Positions 6,750 to 7,816 of a DNA stretch of 7,816 nt are shown piece by piece. Position numbers and translations under genes: made by a program. The stretch is from UBA3263 sp964554665 (GTDB taxonomy: Bacteria; Bacteroidota; Bacteroidia; Bacteroidales; Muribaculaceae), in assembly GCA_964554665.1 (NCBI GenBank), contig CAZKPP010000084.1, positions 1 through 7,816 on the forward strand, given 5' to 3'. Positions within the stretch are counted from its first letter, which is position 1, and each line of letters opens with the position of its first letter. The notes under the pieces are model-generated. The model was not told the origin of the DNA. It was given only the letters and a program-made list of their open reading frames with translations, and searched no databases.

Positions 6750-7690
6750 TAAATTACGTACTGGCTGGAAATCGACTCGTTGTTGTGCACGCGGCGAATG
6801 GTGTCGGCAAACAGATGTGCAACGCTCAAAATAGTAGCCTTTTTGCAATCCTTGGTGAAAGGAATCGAGTTGGTAAACATCAGCTCGGTCAGAGCGCACT
6901 TGTCAACGCGTTCGCTGGCAGGGTCGCTCATGATTGCGTGAGAGCAGAGTGCGCGCACGCTCTTGGCGCCATTTTCCTTCATCAGGTCTGCAGCCTTGGT
7001 CATGGTGCCTGCGGTGTCGACCATATCGTCGATAATAATTACGTTCTTATCCTGAACGTCGCCAATAACGGTCATTTTTTCAACAACGTTGGCCTTGGCG
7101 CGCTGCTTGTGGCAGAGAATCAGCGGAACGTTGAAATACTTTGCATAGGAATTAGCGCGTTTTGCACCGCCAACGTCGGGCGAAGCAATAACCAGATCCT
7201 TGAGCTTAAGGCTTTCGATATAAGGAACGAATACCGACGAAGCATACAGGTGGTCGACCGGAACATCAAAGAAGCCCTGAATCTGGTCGGCGTGAAGGTC
7301 CATGGTGATAACGCGGGTAACACCGGCAGCACTCAGCAGGTCGGCAACCAGTTTGGCGGCGATAGAAACACGCGGTTTGTCTTTGCGGTCCTGGCGGGCC
7401 CAGCCGAAATAGGGAATCACTGCAACCACGCTGCGGGCCGAAGCACGCTTGGCGGCATCAATCATCAGGAGCAGCTCCATCAGGTTGTCGGTGTTCGGAA
7501 AAGTTGATTGAACCAGGTAAACCTCGCAGCCGCGAATTGATTCTTCAAACGAAACTTCAAATTCGCCGTCGGCAAAATGCTGAATGTTCATCTGGCCAAG
7601 GGGCACGCCGAGGTCTTTGCAGATTTCTTCGGCCATATAGCGCGACTTGGTACCTGAAAACACCTTGAAAGGTGGAAGCTGGGTGTTCAT
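6749..7690 (-). CDS. prs: Ribose-phosphate pyrophosphokinase (PRPP synthase), class I
   Basis: A 313-residue cytosolic enzyme that transfers pyrophosphate from ATP to ribose 5-phosphate, making PRPP for purine, pyrimidine, NAD, histidine and tryptophan synthesis. Family motifs are complete: DGEFEV (41-46), the ATP-binding RQDRKDKPR (99-107), metal/ATP motif DLHADQIQGFF (131-141), SPDVGGAKRA (170-179), the catalytic flexible loop CHKQRAKANV (193-202) with K195 and R197 in the positions of the catalytic Lys and Arg, and the PRPP loop DDMVDTAGT (221-229). Length matches typical class I enzymes of 310-320 residues. The frame is open upstream to 7801, but those 37 codons cross the tRNA gene, so the ATG at 7690 is the start; it gives the expected N terminus (FKVFSGTKS). 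No Shine-Dalgarno or clear promoter is visible in the 44 nt after the tRNA, so co-transcription with the tRNA is possible. The stop is fused to the methyltransferase start. Confidence 0.98.
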   Translation of the reverse strand: MNTQLPPFKVFSGTKSRYMAEEICKDLGVPLGQMNIQHFADGEFEVSFEESIRGCEVYLVQSTFPNTDNLMELLLMIDAAKRASARSVVAVIPYFGWARQDRKDKPRVSIAAKLVADLLSAAGVTRVITMDLHADQIQGFFDVPVDHLYASSVFVPYIESLKLKDLVIASPDVGGAKRANSYAKYFNVPLILCHKQRAKANVVEKMTVIGDVQDKNVIIIDDMVDTAGTMTKAADLMKENGAKSVRALCSHAIMSDPASERVDKCALTELMFTNSIPFTKDCKKATILSVAHLFADTIRRVHNNESISSQYVI

Positions 7691-7734
7691 GAGTGATGTA
7701 ACAGGGGTTAGTTGTTGATTGTAAGTACGTTGGG

Positions 7735-7815
7735 TGCGCACGGGGGGACTCGAACCCCCACGTCTTTCGACACCAGATCCTAAGTCTGGCGCGGCTACCA
7801 TTACGCCACGTGCGC
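7735..7815 (-). tRNA. tRNA-Leu (anticodon UAG)
   Basis: An 81-nt class II tRNA gene. The acceptor stem GCGCACG/CGTGCGC pairs perfectly over 7 bp. The D stem is GCG/CGC with GG in its loop. The anticodon stem CCAGA/TCTGG encloses loop CTTAGGA, giving anticodon UAG, which reads leucine CUN codons. A 13-nt variable arm forms GTC-GAAA-GAC, as expected for leucine tRNAs. The T arm GGGGG/CCCCC encloses TTCGAGT. The discriminator is A, as leucyl-tRNA synthetase requires. The next bases are CCC rather than CCA, so the 3' CCA is not encoded and must be added by CCA-adding enzyme. The gene ends one base inside the right edge, so the 5' leader is not visible. It lies 44 nt upstream of prs on the same strand. 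Confidence 0.97.
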
Positions 7816-7816
7816 C

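Noticed and set aside
6750..6899. 50-codon N-terminal extension of the methyltransferase inside prs
   Set aside because: It is an out-of-frame reading of conserved prs codons; the ATG at 6749 forms a TAATG junction and gives the usual family length.
6713..7507. Plus-strand open frame of 264 codons opposite prs
   Set aside because: The complementary strand encodes a full-length PRPP synthase with all motifs; the antisense frame is a shadow.
7691..7734. Promoter for prs downstream of the tRNA (TACTTACA)
   Set aside because: It only partly matches the -7 consensus and has no suitable upstream TTG element; read-through from the tRNA is as likely.
7691..7801. 37-codon N-terminal extension of prs through the tRNA gene
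   Set aside because: The extension translates tRNA sequence and is absent from the family; the ATG at 7690 gives the normal N terminus.

Overview
The window carries six protein-coding genes and one tRNA gene. All lie on the minus strand, so transcription runs from the right edge to the left edge. It looks like chromosomal housekeeping DNA from a member of Bacteroidales (Bacteroidota). Supporting signs are a membrane pyrophosphatase with the residue set reported for the Bacteroides vulgatus Na+,H+ type, a methyltransferase of the Porphyromonas PG_1098 (THUMP-like) family, a SUI1-type factor, start codons almost without Shine-Dalgarno sequences, and one exact Bacteroidota -7 box (TAnnTTTG). The mid-range GC content by eye would suit a Muribaculaceae-like gut lineage, but that placement is inference.

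Layout in the direction of transcription: tRNA-Leu(UAG) at 7735-7815; prs (PRPP synthase) at 6749-7690; a THUMP-like class I SAM methyltransferase at 5601-6749, joined to prs by a TAATG stop/start; a small probable lipoprotein of unknown function at 5121-5591; a SUI1/eIF1-like factor at 4790-5128, overlapping the lipoprotein gene by 8 nt; a large UvrD/AddA-like helicase at 1899-4793, overlapping the SUI1 gene by 4 nt (ATGA); and, after 51 nt, hppA, a membrane-bound ion-pumping pyrophosphatase starting at 1847 and cut by the left edge.

The spacing suggests a translationally coupled run. The only promoter-like element I can defend is a TAAATTTG box just upstream of the lipoprotein gene, so prs plus the methyltransferase and lipoprotein-SUI1-helicase may form two transcription units. 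Functions are mixed: PRPP for nucleotide synthesis, probable RNA methylation, start-codon selection, DNA processing, and energy conservation from pyrophosphate. The link between prs, which feeds PPi-releasing phosphoribosyl transfers, and the PPi-consuming pump is thematic only.

I found no mobile element, CRISPR array, phage gene, long repeat or defence cassette, and no clearly new multi-gene system. The points most worth a second look are the helicase that ends before the expected C-terminal nuclease domain, the Na+,H+ residue signature in the pyrophosphatase, the possible near-leaderless promoter at 5596-5603, and the unknown lipoprotein gene coupled to a translation factor.
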